Positions 1 to 5,882 of a stretch of 45,511 nucleotides of DNA are shown here, piece after piece. This DNA comes from a virus: IMG/VR virus record IMGVR_UViG_3300033153_003480, positions 1-45,511 of that record, one strand, 5' to 3'. A program made the position numbers and the translations under genes. Positions within the stretch are counted from its first letter, which is position 1. Every line of letters starts with the position of its first letter. The notes beneath the pieces were generated by a model, which was given only the letters and a program-made list of their open reading frames with translations, made no database searches and had not been told where the DNA came from.

Positions 1-72
1 TTGTAATGCGACATCGTCCGTAACCACCTCTTCCTCTACCACTTCCACGTTCCCGTTCCCGTTCTCCACCAT
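1..72 (-). CDS. 5' fragment of a second copy of the putative recombination gene (partial)
   Basis: The first 24 codons of a gene run off the left edge. The product begins MVENGNGNVEVVEEEVVTDD, which closely matches the start of the gene at 556 (MTENGNAEVIEEEVVADD). A ribosome-binding site of GGGAGG type lies upstream, as for the gene starting at 953. This is either a real diverged second copy of that locus or a branch from a related strain joined at the contig end. The rest of the gene is not in the window on this side. Confidence 0.5.
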   Translation of the reverse strand, partial: MVENGNGNVEVVEEEVVTDDVALQ

Positions 73-237
73 GTCAATCCTCCCTCGTTTTATTCGGAAT
101 CGAAATACTCACGTAGCATCTCTTGCAGTATGAAGCTCTCGCTGCGCTTGTTCAGCTCGCACGCCTGCTTCAACAGTTCAAGCAGTCGCACGCCTTCGTC
201 TTTGTCGTCGTTGAAATACGCGTGCTTGATTATCTGT
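59..237. repeat. Near-exact second copy of 940-1118
   Basis: 179 bases match 940-1118 with three mismatches (positions 118, 119 and 193). It includes the end of the intergenic region and nearly all of the 50-residue gene. It ends precisely where the terminal repeat begins. Confidence 0.9.
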
Positions 238-351
238 TCACGATCTAGCACCTCGTGGATACCGAATGGCCCCATGAAAACACTCACGCCGTCATCGTCC
301 ACAAAAGGCTTGCCGCCCTGGTTCGTGATGTTTGACGCTTTCAAGCGCTTC
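238..351. repeat. Left copy of 114-bp terminal direct repeat
   Basis: Identical to 45398-45511. The base before it differs (T at 237, G at 45397). Closing the circle here would give about 45160 bases. It implies a circular or circularly permuted genome, or a fixed assembly overlap. Confidence 0.9.
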
Positions 352-392
352 TGCCGCCCTGGTTCGTGATGTTTGACGCTTTCAAGCGCTTC
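311..392. repeat. 41-bp tandem duplication
   Basis: Bases 311-351 are repeated exactly at 352-392. As 41 is not a multiple of 3, it shifts the frame of the putative recombination gene. The right terminal copy ends after one unit, so the other sequence end cannot show whether two units are real. Confidence 0.9.
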
Positions 393-556
393 AAGCACAT
401 GAGCTTGATTTTGTCGAGCATCTCGAACGTCTTTTCTACCGCCGCGAAACGTTCCTCTATCTCTAACGCGGTCGGGTACTTCGTATACACTTGTAATGCG
501 ATGTCGTCCGCCACTACCTCTTCCTCTATAACTTCCGCGTTCCCGTTCTCAGTCAT
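341..556 (-). pseudogene. N-terminal part of the putative recombination protein, frameshifted by a 41-bp duplication
   Basis: The start is the ATG at 556, preceded by a strong AAGGAGG site. The product begins MTENGNAEVIEEEVVADD, passes through a helical EERFAAVEKTFEMLDKIK stretch and reaches KRLKASNITNQGG, where the tandem copy of 41 bases shifts the frame and it stops. Without one copy it would read on into KPFVDDDGVSVFMGPFGIHE and, across the circle junction, into the gene at 44818-45511, giving a protein of roughly 290 residues. The break may be an assembly artefact. Confidence 0.6.
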
Positions 557-584
557 TGTCTTCCTCCTTATGCGCATTTAAGCG

Positions 585-953
585 TCAAATATTTTTAAGC
601 TCGACCTTTCCTATCGCATCATTCCACGATGCCCTTACATCAAACTCTTGAGCAAACAGAGGCATGTTGTGGCAAAAGTTGTTTAGTTCGCTCACTGGTT
701 CTTTGACCTTATATTTAAGGCTTCTTAGGATTTTAACTCCTTCCTGTTGCCGCACTATTTCTCTTGTCTGTTCGGCATCAAGGACTTTCTTCCCATGTTC
801 TTCGATTGACCTATTGATATGAGCATAAAACTTCTGCCATGCCTTCGTGTCGGTCATTTTCTTTAACTCACTAACTGCGTCTAGCTTTTCCTTGTAATCA
901 GAAATAGCCTCCTTCTTCCTCTCCGCGTCAATCTTCTTACCGTTCTCCACCAT
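585..953 (-). CDS. Hypothetical 122-aa helical protein
   Basis: The ATG at 953 follows a GGGAGG ribosome site. The protein is charged and mostly helical by composition, with a Lys/Glu-rich N-terminal half and a KILRSLKYKVKEPVSELNNF stretch. I recognise no family. It lies between the 50-residue gene and the putative recombination gene. In the variant segment at 1-237 the same upstream gene is followed directly by the recombination gene start, so this gene looks like an optional insertion in that slot. Confidence 0.7.
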   Translation of the reverse strand: MVENGKKIDAERKKEAISDYKEKLDAVSELKKMTDTKAWQKFYAHINRSIEEHGKKVLDAEQTREIVRQQEGVKILRSLKYKVKEPVSELNNFCHNMPLFAQEFDVRASWNDAIGKVELKNI

Positions 954-970
954 GTCAATCCTCCCTCGTT

Positions 971-1123
971 TTATTCGGAATCGAAATACTCACGTAGCGC
1001 CTCTTGCAGTATGAAGCTCTCGCTGCGCTTGTTCAGCTCGCACGCCTGCTTCAACAGTTCAAGCAGTCGCACGTCTTCGTCTTTGTCGTCGTTGAAATAC
1101 GCGTGCTTGATTATCTGTGCCAT
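971..1123 (-). CDS. Hypothetical 50-aa protein, possibly ribbon-helix-helix-like
   Basis: The ATG (1121-1123) overlaps the stop of the upstream gene as TAATG and has an AGGGAGG site. The sequence MAQIIKHAYFNDDKDEDVRL followed by LLKQACELNKRSESFILQEA looks like a strand followed by helices, as in short ribbon-helix-helix DNA-binding proteins, but this is only a resemblance. A near-identical copy (3 mismatches in 179 bases including flanks) is present at 59-237. Confidence 0.65.
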   Translation of the reverse strand: MAQIIKHAYFNDDKDEDVRLLELLKQACELNKRSESFILQEALREYFDSE

Positions 1124-1386
1124 TATTTACCTCCCTTCTTATGTATTAGCCGCATTTCTATCCACGTGTCACCGTTCCAGATAGATAAATCGTCACCCGG
1201 ACCTATCATGCCTATCCATCCCGTGTCTTCGCCTTGATTTCTGTCGGCATCATAGTGTCTTGTAATCCTCACCCGTCCCGGCCCATTGTCGGGCATAGGG
1301 TTGTTATCTTTATACTTGAACGCTAACTGCTGACCACATACAACCCCGATGACAACCGATACCAGAACAATCGCCGTGATTCTCAT
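1123..1386 (-). CDS. Small membrane-anchored or exported protein (87 aa)
   Basis: The ATG at 1386 has a GGGGGTGG site and overlaps the preceding stop as ATGA. The N-terminus MRITAIVLVSVVIGVVCGQQ is a hydrophobic signal peptide or anchor; the GVVCG stretch could be read as a weak lipobox. The remainder is hydrophilic and rich in Gly, Asp and Trp (DTGWIGMIGPGDDLSIWNGD). The function is unknown. It is one of several exported early products possible in this phage. Confidence 0.65.
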   Translation of the reverse strand: MRITAIVLVSVVIGVVCGQQLAFKYKDNNPMPDNGPGRVRITRHYDADRNQGEDTGWIGMIGPGDDLSIWNGDTWIEMRLIHKKGGK

Positions 1387-1568
1387 ACCACCCCCACATA
1401 CTTCAACTCGATAGTTTCGTCTAGTTCGTTCAGCTTCATCGTAATCCCGCCCTCGATGAGGTCAAGTACCGATATTTCATCAATCCCATCGGCTCTCATC
1501 TTGTCCTTGATCCTATCGTTTGTATCGTCTGGTATTGTTACTGCGAATATGTGTGTGGTGGTGGTCAT
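1383..1568 (-). CDS. Hypothetical 61-aa protein
   Basis: I chose the ATG at 1568 because GGGAGACCCC precedes it; the frame stays open upstream but without a good ribosome site. The product MTTTTHIFAVTIPDDTNDRI continues into an acidic helical half ending ETIELKYVGVV. It is translationally coupled to the next gene by an ATGA overlap. Bases 1569-1641, between this gene and the one upstream, hold no gene I can support. Confidence 0.6.
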   Translation of the reverse strand: MTTTTHIFAVTIPDDTNDRIKDKMRADGIDEISVLDLIEGGITMKLNELDETIELKYVGVV

Positions 1569-1641
1569 GGGGTCTCCCTTAGAACGGTATGTCATCACTA
1601 TCAATCCCGCTGTCAATTGTATGGAAACACTCAATATAGCT

Positions 1642-1812
1642 TTAGAGATATGATTTGACCTTATCGTAAACATCCACGCCGTTATGTTTTTTGCTTATTT
1701 CTCGCGATGAGGTATCCCCACCTGAGTAGAAGTGGATAATGTCATCGCCTATACTTATGTCTGTCAAGTTTTCGAGATTTATCAAAACATTCCCAACTTT
1801 TATCCAATACAT
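1642..1812 (-). CDS. Hypothetical 56-aa protein
   Basis: The ATG at 1812 follows GGGAGGGGAG and overlaps the upstream stop as TAATG. The product starts MYWIKVGNVLINLENLTDIS and contains a DDIIHFYSGGDTS turn. This resembles small phage beta-rich proteins, but I recognise no named family. Confidence 0.6.
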   Translation of the reverse strand: MYWIKVGNVLINLENLTDISIGDDIIHFYSGGDTSSREISKKHNGVDVYDKVKSYL

Positions 1813-2036
1813 TACGACTCCCCTCCCGGACAATCATCTGGACCCCACGGGCACCCTATGCAGCTACCGTCACATCTTTCCATTATGAGCCTCCTTTTCT
1901 GTCTGACCAACACCCAACCATCTTCAATCGAGTGGGGGAAAGTTTCCACCACCTCCATGCCCTCTTCAAGTAACTCTAGCGCAATCTCTTTCGGTATTTT
2001 ATTGTGCAATGACTTTGACACATAAAGCGTGTCCAT
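1812..2036 (-). CDS. Hypothetical 74-aa protein with a C-terminal Cys cluster
   Basis: The start is the ATG at 2036. An AAGGAGG lies about 12 bases upstream and a GAGGG directly abuts the start. The body is helical (ALELLEEGMEVVETFPHSIE). The tail CDGSCIGCPWGPDDCPGG carries four cysteines, suitable for binding a metal ion. The function is unknown. It belongs to a series of small Cys-rich early proteins in this phage. Confidence 0.65.
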   Translation of the reverse strand: MDTLYVSKSLHNKIPKEIALELLEEGMEVVETFPHSIEDGWVLVRQKRRLIMERCDGSCIGCPWGPDDCPGGES

Positions 2037-2053
2037 CCCTCGTCGAGCCTCCT

Positions 2054-2266
2054 TTATTTCTTTTTGTCTGGCGTGAACTTGATTTCAAGTATTCCATAAA
2101 TGCTAGGCTCTTTGTCGTTGAACCTTTGCCCCGCAGTGCTGTCCCTGACTTGCTTTTTAAGGCCTAGCACTTTTCTTGCAATGGAAGGACACAAGCCGTC
2201 GTTGTTCACCTCTTCTAATATATAATCCCCAACCCAATCACGATAAACCCGTACTCTAATCTTCAT
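2054..2266 (-). CDS. Hypothetical 70-aa protein
   Basis: I preferred the internal ATG at 2266 because of the GGGGAGGGAG site just upstream; longer readings of the frame overlap the 40-residue gene upstream. The product starts MKIRVRVYRDWVGDYILEEV and ends in a Lys-rich tail. No family recognised. Confidence 0.6.
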   Translation of the reverse strand: MKIRVRVYRDWVGDYILEEVNNDGLCPSIARKVLGLKKQVRDSTAGQRFNDKEPSIYGILEIKFTPDKKK

Positions 2267-2282
2267 GCTCACTCCCTCCCCA

Positions 2283-2405
2283 TTAGTACCACATCTCCAT
2301 CGGCGGTACGTCAGAATAGTCTTGACCGTTGTCCATGCAATGTTCGCAGTATTTCCCGTCATCGAACGGTGGCATCCCGCAGATGATACACTCTTCGGTT
2401 GGCAT
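2283..2405 (-). CDS. Zinc-binding microprotein (40 aa)
   Basis: The ATG at 2405 is preceded by AAGGAG. The protein has two paired-cysteine motifs, CIIC (residues 6-9) and CEHC (residues 20-23), in a total of 40 residues. It reads as a single zinc knuckle or ribbon. The partner is unknown. Confidence 0.6.
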   Translation of the reverse strand: MPTEECIICGMPPFDDGKYCEHCMDNGQDYSDVPPMEMWY

Positions 2406-2417
2406 TAGGTGGTCTCC

Positions 2418-3155
2418 TTAGTCATTGAAAATATAGTAAACTTCATCGCTCACTTTGTAATAGTGGTTTGGTTTCTCTGGTTTGTATGCCCCGGCTTCAG
2501 TGACAGTCAACTCGCCCCACTCAACAACCATGTTCAAAGCGTCTCCATAACTCAAACCATCAAGCAAAAGACTATCCACAAGCTCTTTCACAGCAGTTTC
2601 GAGTAGCGGATGCTCAACGATTGATTCTTGCTGAAGCCCTAGGGGTGTTGAAATATAAGCATTCTCGCTGATATACACCCCTAGCTTGGCGTCAGAAATA
2701 CAGGAAAGTTCTCCGCAGTAAAAACGAATCTTCTGAGATTGCCCCAAGTGGGCGTCAACGATGGTTAGTTGCTCTTCTTCGGCTACCAACATACCCCCGA
2801 AATCAGCAGTTAATGAGGATAGCGTATCAACAAAAAGTTCCCTTTTTTCGCCGTCTGTTAAATCACGCAATTCCTCAATACTTCTTATATCCATAGCATT
2901 GTAAAAGCAGTTTGTTGTTTTTCTTTTACCCCTCCCGCTATTGAGATTCAAAAACATCTTCTGATGTCGTTCCGTTATTTGTTCGTTCTCAACCCAGAAA
3001 ATATCCATGCGCCTAATCCCAATATCCTCGCAGAAGCTCGGTAGCTTATGCCCTCGCGGAGCGTGTTGGTTTCCTCTTAGAAACGCCCACCCTCCTCCCC
3101 CTGGGAATGTTCTTAGAAAATCAAGCTCGTCCGGTATCGGCGCAAAGCAACTCAT
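2418..3155 (-). CDS. Hypothetical 245-aa early protein
   Basis: The ATG at 3155 follows GGGGAAGTG; a GTG one codon earlier is an alternative. The product starts MSCFAPIPDELDFLRTFPGG and has several scattered cysteines. It looks like a soluble globular protein. No catalytic motif recognised. The start overlaps the end of the upstream gene by 35 bases. Confidence 0.65.
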   Translation of the reverse strand: MSCFAPIPDELDFLRTFPGGGGWAFLRGNQHAPRGHKLPSFCEDIGIRRMDIFWVENEQITERHQKMFLNLNSGRGKRKTTNCFYNAMDIRSIEELRDLTDGEKRELFVDTLSSLTADFGGMLVAEEEQLTIVDAHLGQSQKIRFYCGELSCISDAKLGVYISENAYISTPLGLQQESIVEHPLLETAVKELVDSLLLDGLSYGDALNMVVEWGELTVTEAGAYKPEKPNHYYKVSDEVYYIFND

Positions 3156-3441
3156 CACTTCCCCTCCCTTGTGGCTTTGGAAATGGCTTTACCTGCGGCC
3201 CCACCTTCTTCTCGTTCGTCTTGCACAGGCGACCACAGCGCGTTAAATTGGTGATTGCGCGTCTGATACTGGTAAGAGGTGCCCGCGTTATCATGCACTC
3301 ATACGCCTCGCTCGGGGTCAGTCTGCCGAAGCCTTCAAATACCTTGAGGACGAGTTGGTCCTGTTTCAAGGTTTTGGTGCGGTACATCTCCAGTTGTTCG
3401 CCGTTCTCTTGCGTTGTGTTGTAGTAGTTACCGACTGCCAT
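3121..3441 (-). CDS. Putative winged-helix DNA-binding protein (106 aa)
   Basis: The ATG at 3441 follows CGGGAGGGCG. Residues of about 24-75 (KTLKQDQLVLKVFEGFGRLT, then PSEAYECM and TSIRRAITNLTRCGRLCKTN) have the pattern of a winged helix: a helix, a recognition-type helix with SIRRAITNL, then a short wing. The same layout is common in phage proteins that shuffle between regulation and replication. Its target is unknown. It could be an early regulator. Confidence 0.6.
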   Translation of the reverse strand: MAVGNYYNTTQENGEQLEMYRTKTLKQDQLVLKVFEGFGRLTPSEAYECMITRAPLTSIRRAITNLTRCGRLCKTNEKKVGPQVKPFPKPQGRGSDELLCADTGRA

Positions 3442-3456
3442 CTTTACGCCCTCCCG

Positions 3457-4257
3457 TTAGAACATCTTTGTTTGCTGTATCGCCGTTCTTGTAGCGTCAA
3501 GTCCATCAAATAGCTTCCCTTGTTGTTTGTTGATATCAATCCACTCGGTAGCCTTTTTGAAAAAGTCCTTTTTTATTTCAAATCCATAGCCCCTCCGGTT
3601 CATATTGTGCGCAGCAATCAAAGTCGAACCACTGCCAGCAACCGGGTCAATCACAACGTCATTCTCGTCGGTGAATATTGCAATCAACTTTTGTAATAAT
3701 TTTACCGGCTTTTGCGTTGGGTGGATCTTCATGTATGACTGTGTTTTATCGTCCATCTCCCAATCAATGATGTTGAAAACCATCTTCCCGTTGTTTCTGA
3801 ACTTCGGCAGTTTGTCACGATACAAAACAAGACCATATTCAGCGTTACCAACGATACGCATATTTGCTTTCAATACTTGAGCAGAGAAGTTCTTTCTAAA
3901 AACTAGATTAATATAGTTGTTCAACCCGTATTTCTTGGCGAGTTCAATCAAGTACATCTGCTGGTCAAACGCACAGAACACAATCATGGCGGGTGCGGAG
4001 TTTTTTTGTTTCGGTTCCTTTCTCATCATCTTATTGCAGAAGTGCATGAACTCCGCCGGTCGGAAATCCTTGTCAGTATCAAAAAACTCTTTATTGGCTT
4101 TGTCGCTCTCGCCTTTTTTGTTGTCTCCGTCCACATACCAAGACGGGTTAGACCCATAGGCGTTCTTGCCGACATTGTACGGAATATCAGCAATGACTAA
4201 TTGGGCTTTAGGAATATTGTATCCTTTGTAGTTTTGAAAATGATCGTTTATTAGCAC
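3457..4257 (-). CDS. DNA methyltransferase, amino-group type (N6-adenine or N4-cytosine)
   Basis: A GTG start at 4257 is chosen because GGAGG precedes it by 5 bases; the open frame upstream overlaps the 74-residue gene and is not protein-like. In the 266-residue product the catalytic motif is DIPY (residues 24-27), a DPPY variant. HPTQKP follows near 179 and the AdoMet-binding DPVAGSGST near 204. Catalytic motif before AdoMet motif is the beta-class order. No restriction enzyme gene is nearby, so the likely role is to protect phage DNA from host restriction. The methylated base and target cannot be read from the sequence. Confidence 0.88.
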   Translation of the reverse strand: MLINDHFQNYKGYNIPKAQLVIADIPYNVGKNAYGSNPSWYVDGDNKKGESDKANKEFFDTDKDFRPAEFMHFCNKMMRKEPKQKNSAPAMIVFCAFDQQMYLIELAKKYGLNNYINLVFRKNFSAQVLKANMRIVGNAEYGLVLYRDKLPKFRNNGKMVFNIIDWEMDDKTQSYMKIHPTQKPVKLLQKLIAIFTDENDVVIDPVAGSGSTLIAAHNMNRRGYGFEIKKDFFKKATEWIDINKQQGKLFDGLDATRTAIQQTKMF

Positions 4258-4306
4258 CGTGTCCTCCGCGTCCTCCCGTGGGTGGTTCCAAACTGGAACA
4301 TGCCAC

Positions 4307-4531
4307 CTACGCCAAATGTATGAGCGACTTCTCGTCTTTCCCGTTCCCGCCGGACTCCCACCCATGTATCTCTGTCTCGCTGATGATGACTTTCTTCTGG
4401 TCTTCCTCCGGCACCGCTTCCTCAACGAACGCCTGTGCCAGAGACTTGTTCTTCCAGACACCGTACATCTTGTCGATGTACTCGGTATCGTCAACCACGA
4501 TCGTTCGTGCCACTACCACTACTGTTCGCAT
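4307..4531 (-). CDS. Hypothetical 74-aa protein
   Basis: The ATG at 4531 has an AAGGAG site and the start overlaps the upstream gene. The N-terminus is a Val-rich strand (MRTVVVVARTIVVDDTEYID), followed by a charged helical half. It lies immediately before the methyltransferase with a gap of 49 bases. No family recognised. Confidence 0.6.
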   Translation of the reverse strand: MRTVVVVARTIVVDDTEYIDKMYGVWKNKSLAQAFVEEAVPEEDQKKVIISETEIHGWESGGNGKDEKSLIHLA

Positions 4532-4815
4532 TCTTCGCTCCTTGTCAGTACACCAGATTTTTTTATTGCCGCTTTTAGTTGTTTAGCGCAAGCAAGCCCG
4601 CAGTCTTCCCATAGCGCCTCTTGGCAAGCCTCAAGCAACTCAGGTGCGGCGGCGATTAGGCGGGCGTTAGCTTGGCACTCATCACTATCTAGTCCACAGT
4701 GCCATACGATACCATCTGCATCAGCGATTTCTGCAACTGTCCGCATAGGAGAGCGAACTTCATCGAATCGTTCATCGAATTTCCATTCGCCCGGCGTATG
4801 TTTCTGTTCTGTCAT
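4519..4815 (-). CDS. Phage protein with the ANARLIAAAPELL signature (98 aa)
   Basis: The start is the ATG at 4815, after TAGGAGGGTG. It begins MTEQKHTPGEWKF and contains ANARLIAAAPELLEACQEAL. This pairing of HTPG(P/E)W with NARLIAAAPELL is a very common signature of a small phage protein family of unknown function, especially in phages of Gram-negative bacteria. The end overlaps the next gene by 13 bases. Confidence 0.75.
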   Translation of the reverse strand: MTEQKHTPGEWKFDERFDEVRSPMRTVAEIADADGIVWHCGLDSDECQANARLIAAAPELLEACQEALWEDCGLACAKQLKAAIKKSGVLTRSEECEQ

Positions 4816-5069
4816 ATCACCCTCCTATTATAAGTCCAAAAAGAGGACGGGACGAAAGGTGCAAGGGGAGTTGCGTTTTGGGGTTGTTCGTTGGTAGGAA
4901 TGTCCCGCCCTTTTGAATTTGATGATGGCATTGTTTTTATTAGTCCACGCCTCTCCAAGCACCCACATATTGCATCTGGGTTGGCATTTGCGTCGAATGT
5001 CCCCGGTGTTCCGTCCCAAAGAACATGAGAACCGCAAAACCCACAAGTTCCTACATACATTTTTTTCAT
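4812..5069 (-). CDS. Small zinc-ribbon protein (85 aa)
   Basis: The ATG at 5069 has an AGGTG-type site. CGFC (near residue 8) and CGC (near 36) are likely metal ligands. The C-terminal half is low-complexity and Pro/Asn-rich. The stop overlaps the next start as ATGA. The role is unknown. Confidence 0.6.
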   Translation of the reverse strand: MKKMYVGTCGFCGSHVLWDGTPGTFDANANPDAICGCLERRGLIKTMPSSNSKGRDIPTNEQPQNATPLAPFVPSSFWTYNRRVI

Positions 5070-5077
5070 TACACACC

Positions 5078-5254
5078 TCACCTGTATCTGTCGTAGTTAT
5101 CCCTGCTAGCCTCGTCTCGGACTTGAGCATCGTAGGCACTTAATTCATGCGACAATTCTGTCTCGCACGTTCTTGAGCCACAAATACCCACCGTCCGACC
5201 GCCAAAACACATACTATTATCAGTCTCTTCTCCGCATATTTCACAGTTCAACAT
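5078..5254 (-). CDS. Four-cysteine zinc microprotein (58 aa)
   Basis: The ATG at 5252-5254 lies 1 base after the stop of the first operon gene, with a GGGGGG site upstream. The N-terminus MLNCEICGEETDNSMC, with a second pair around CGSRTC, gives a likely zinc site. The C-terminus is acidic and helical (AYDAQVRDEASRDNYDRYR). The second gene of the leftward early operon. Confidence 0.6.
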   Translation of the reverse strand: MLNCEICGEETDNSMCFGGRTVGICGSRTCETELSHELSAYDAQVRDEASRDNYDRYR

Positions 5255-5255
5255 T

Positions 5256-5465
5256 TTAATAGCCCCCCTTTTCATATAAAACTCCGACATTCTCAAGAGC
5301 GTGTTTCTCATAATGACAGATTGCCTGATTGACAGCTTCTTTCTTCCCCATCTTTTCAATGAAGGCAATTTCATAATTTACATCAGCAAGCAGAACTTTT
5401 GTCGCTTGTCTGATGTGTCTTCCGTTCCTCGCCTTCAGTGAATAATTCGTTACTGTCGCTTTCAT
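5256..5465 (-). CDS. First gene of the leftward early operon, hypothetical 69-aa protein
   Basis: The start is the ATG at 5465, with AAGGGGG eight bases upstream and a consensus promoter at 5514-5542. The longer reading from 5576 runs through the promoter and is rejected. The product MKATVTNYSLKARNGRHIRQ continues with TKVLLADVNYEIAFIEKMGK and a helical tail. No family recognised. As the first gene after a strong early promoter it may be a host-takeover or regulatory protein, which is inference from position only. Confidence 0.7.
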   Translation of the reverse strand: MKATVTNYSLKARNGRHIRQATKVLLADVNYEIAFIEKMGKKEAVNQAICHYEKHALENVGVLYEKGGY

Positions 5466-5513
5466 TTTCTTGCCCCCTTGCGTTTTTTGTACTTCCTTAT
5501 CTTTTCTAATCTC

Positions 5514-5542
5514 ATCATACCCCACAACTGATAGTTTGTCAA
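5514..5542 (-). promoter_or_regulatory. Leftward early promoter, sigma-70 type, with UP-like A-tracts
   Basis: On the minus strand: TTGACA (5537-5542), a 17-base spacer, then TATGAT (5514-5519). Both hexamers are at or one base from consensus. Directly upstream on the minus strand lie runs of seven and eight A (plus strand T-tracts 5546-5552 and 5557-5564), about one helical turn apart, as in an UP element. Transcription should start near 5507, giving a leader of about 40 bases before the ATG at 5465. Confidence 0.85.
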
Positions 5543-5629
5543 GTCTTTTTTTCATCTTTTTTTTCGTGCGCCGCAAAGCCTTATGCCATGCGGGTTTCCG
5601 GGCGAATCAAACTGAGGGTTGGGCTGAAT

Positions 5630-5706
5630 AAGTATTTTCAAGGCGCCAACTCCCTACTGAAACAGGTCGAAAGTGGGGGCGATTCAGTAGGCTAAAGTAT
5701 TTTCAA
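5630..5706. repeat. 12-bp direct repeats and 9-bp dyad in the divergent control region
   Basis: AAGTATTTTCAA occurs exactly at 5630-5641 and at 5695-5706. Between them, CCTACTGAA (5653-5661) and TTCAGTAGG (5683-5691) form a perfect 9-bp inverted repeat around a 21-base centre. The second direct repeat ends 7 bases before the -35 element of the rightward promoter. This looks like operator sites for a repressor or activator, or part of a replication origin. The sequence does not decide between them. Confidence 0.55.
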
Positions 5707-5713
5707 ATTCGAC

Positions 5714-5741
5714 TTGACTTTTCTCGGGGGATGTGTATAAT
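5714..5741 (+). promoter_or_regulatory. Rightward promoter, sigma-70 type
   Basis: TTGACT (5714-5719), a 16-base spacer, and a perfect TATAAT (5736-5741). The predicted start is near 5748. It drives the MmcB-like nuclease and the replication gene through a structured leader of about 130 bases. It is divergent from the leftward promoter, with about 170 bases between the two -35 elements. Confidence 0.82.
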
Positions 5742-5799
5742 GATAGAGGATTACATTGAGAGGATGCAAGATGCAAGCTAACAAAATATCAAACAATCT

Positions 5800-5870
5800 G
5801 ACCCGGCAAGCCGCCGTCCTCTCAATGCCTACCTCGTAGGTTTGTGTCTGCGGTGAGCCGGGTCTTTTAT
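5800..5870 (+). terminator. Structured leader with terminator-like hairpin (possible attenuator)
   Basis: GACCCGGC (5800-5807) pairs with GCCGGGTC (5857-5864), followed by TTTTATT. Inside are CCGC (5811-5814) with GCGG (5850-5853) and a small hairpin CCTAC/GTAGG (5828-5840). The outer stem is GC-rich with a U-rich tail, so it could terminate early or serve as a target for antitermination. The ribosome site of the next gene lies just after it, so it could also control translation. Confidence 0.5.
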
Positions 5871-5882
5871 TATGGAGGTGGC

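Larger units (their letters stand above)
90..398 (-). pseudogene. Chimeric ORF: recombination-protein segment fused in frame to a copied 50-aa protein
   Basis: This 102-residue ORF is a mosaic. Its first half encodes the KRLKASNITNQGGKPF segment of the recombination protein and is identical in DNA to 45398-45511. From base 237 leftward it becomes a near copy of the small gene at 971-1123, joined in frame within that gene's second codon. The first roughly 13 residues are an out-of-frame reading of a 41-bp tandem duplication. I doubt it is a natural gene. An assembly joint or a recent illegitimate recombination explains it better. Confidence 0.55.

Noticed and set aside
4258-4494. N-terminal extension of the methyltransferase to 4494
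   Set aside because: It overlaps a coding gene in another frame and is Arg/Ser-rich noise; the GTG at 4257 has a GGAGG site.
4828-5139. 103-aa minus ORF overlapping the zinc-ribbon gene at 4812-5069
   Set aside because: The reading at 4812-5069 has the Cys motifs, a ribosome site and ATGA coupling; this one has none.
5466-5576. Upstream extension of the first leftward gene to 5576
   Set aside because: It would cover the -35 and -10 of the consensus promoter, so it is not transcribed from it.
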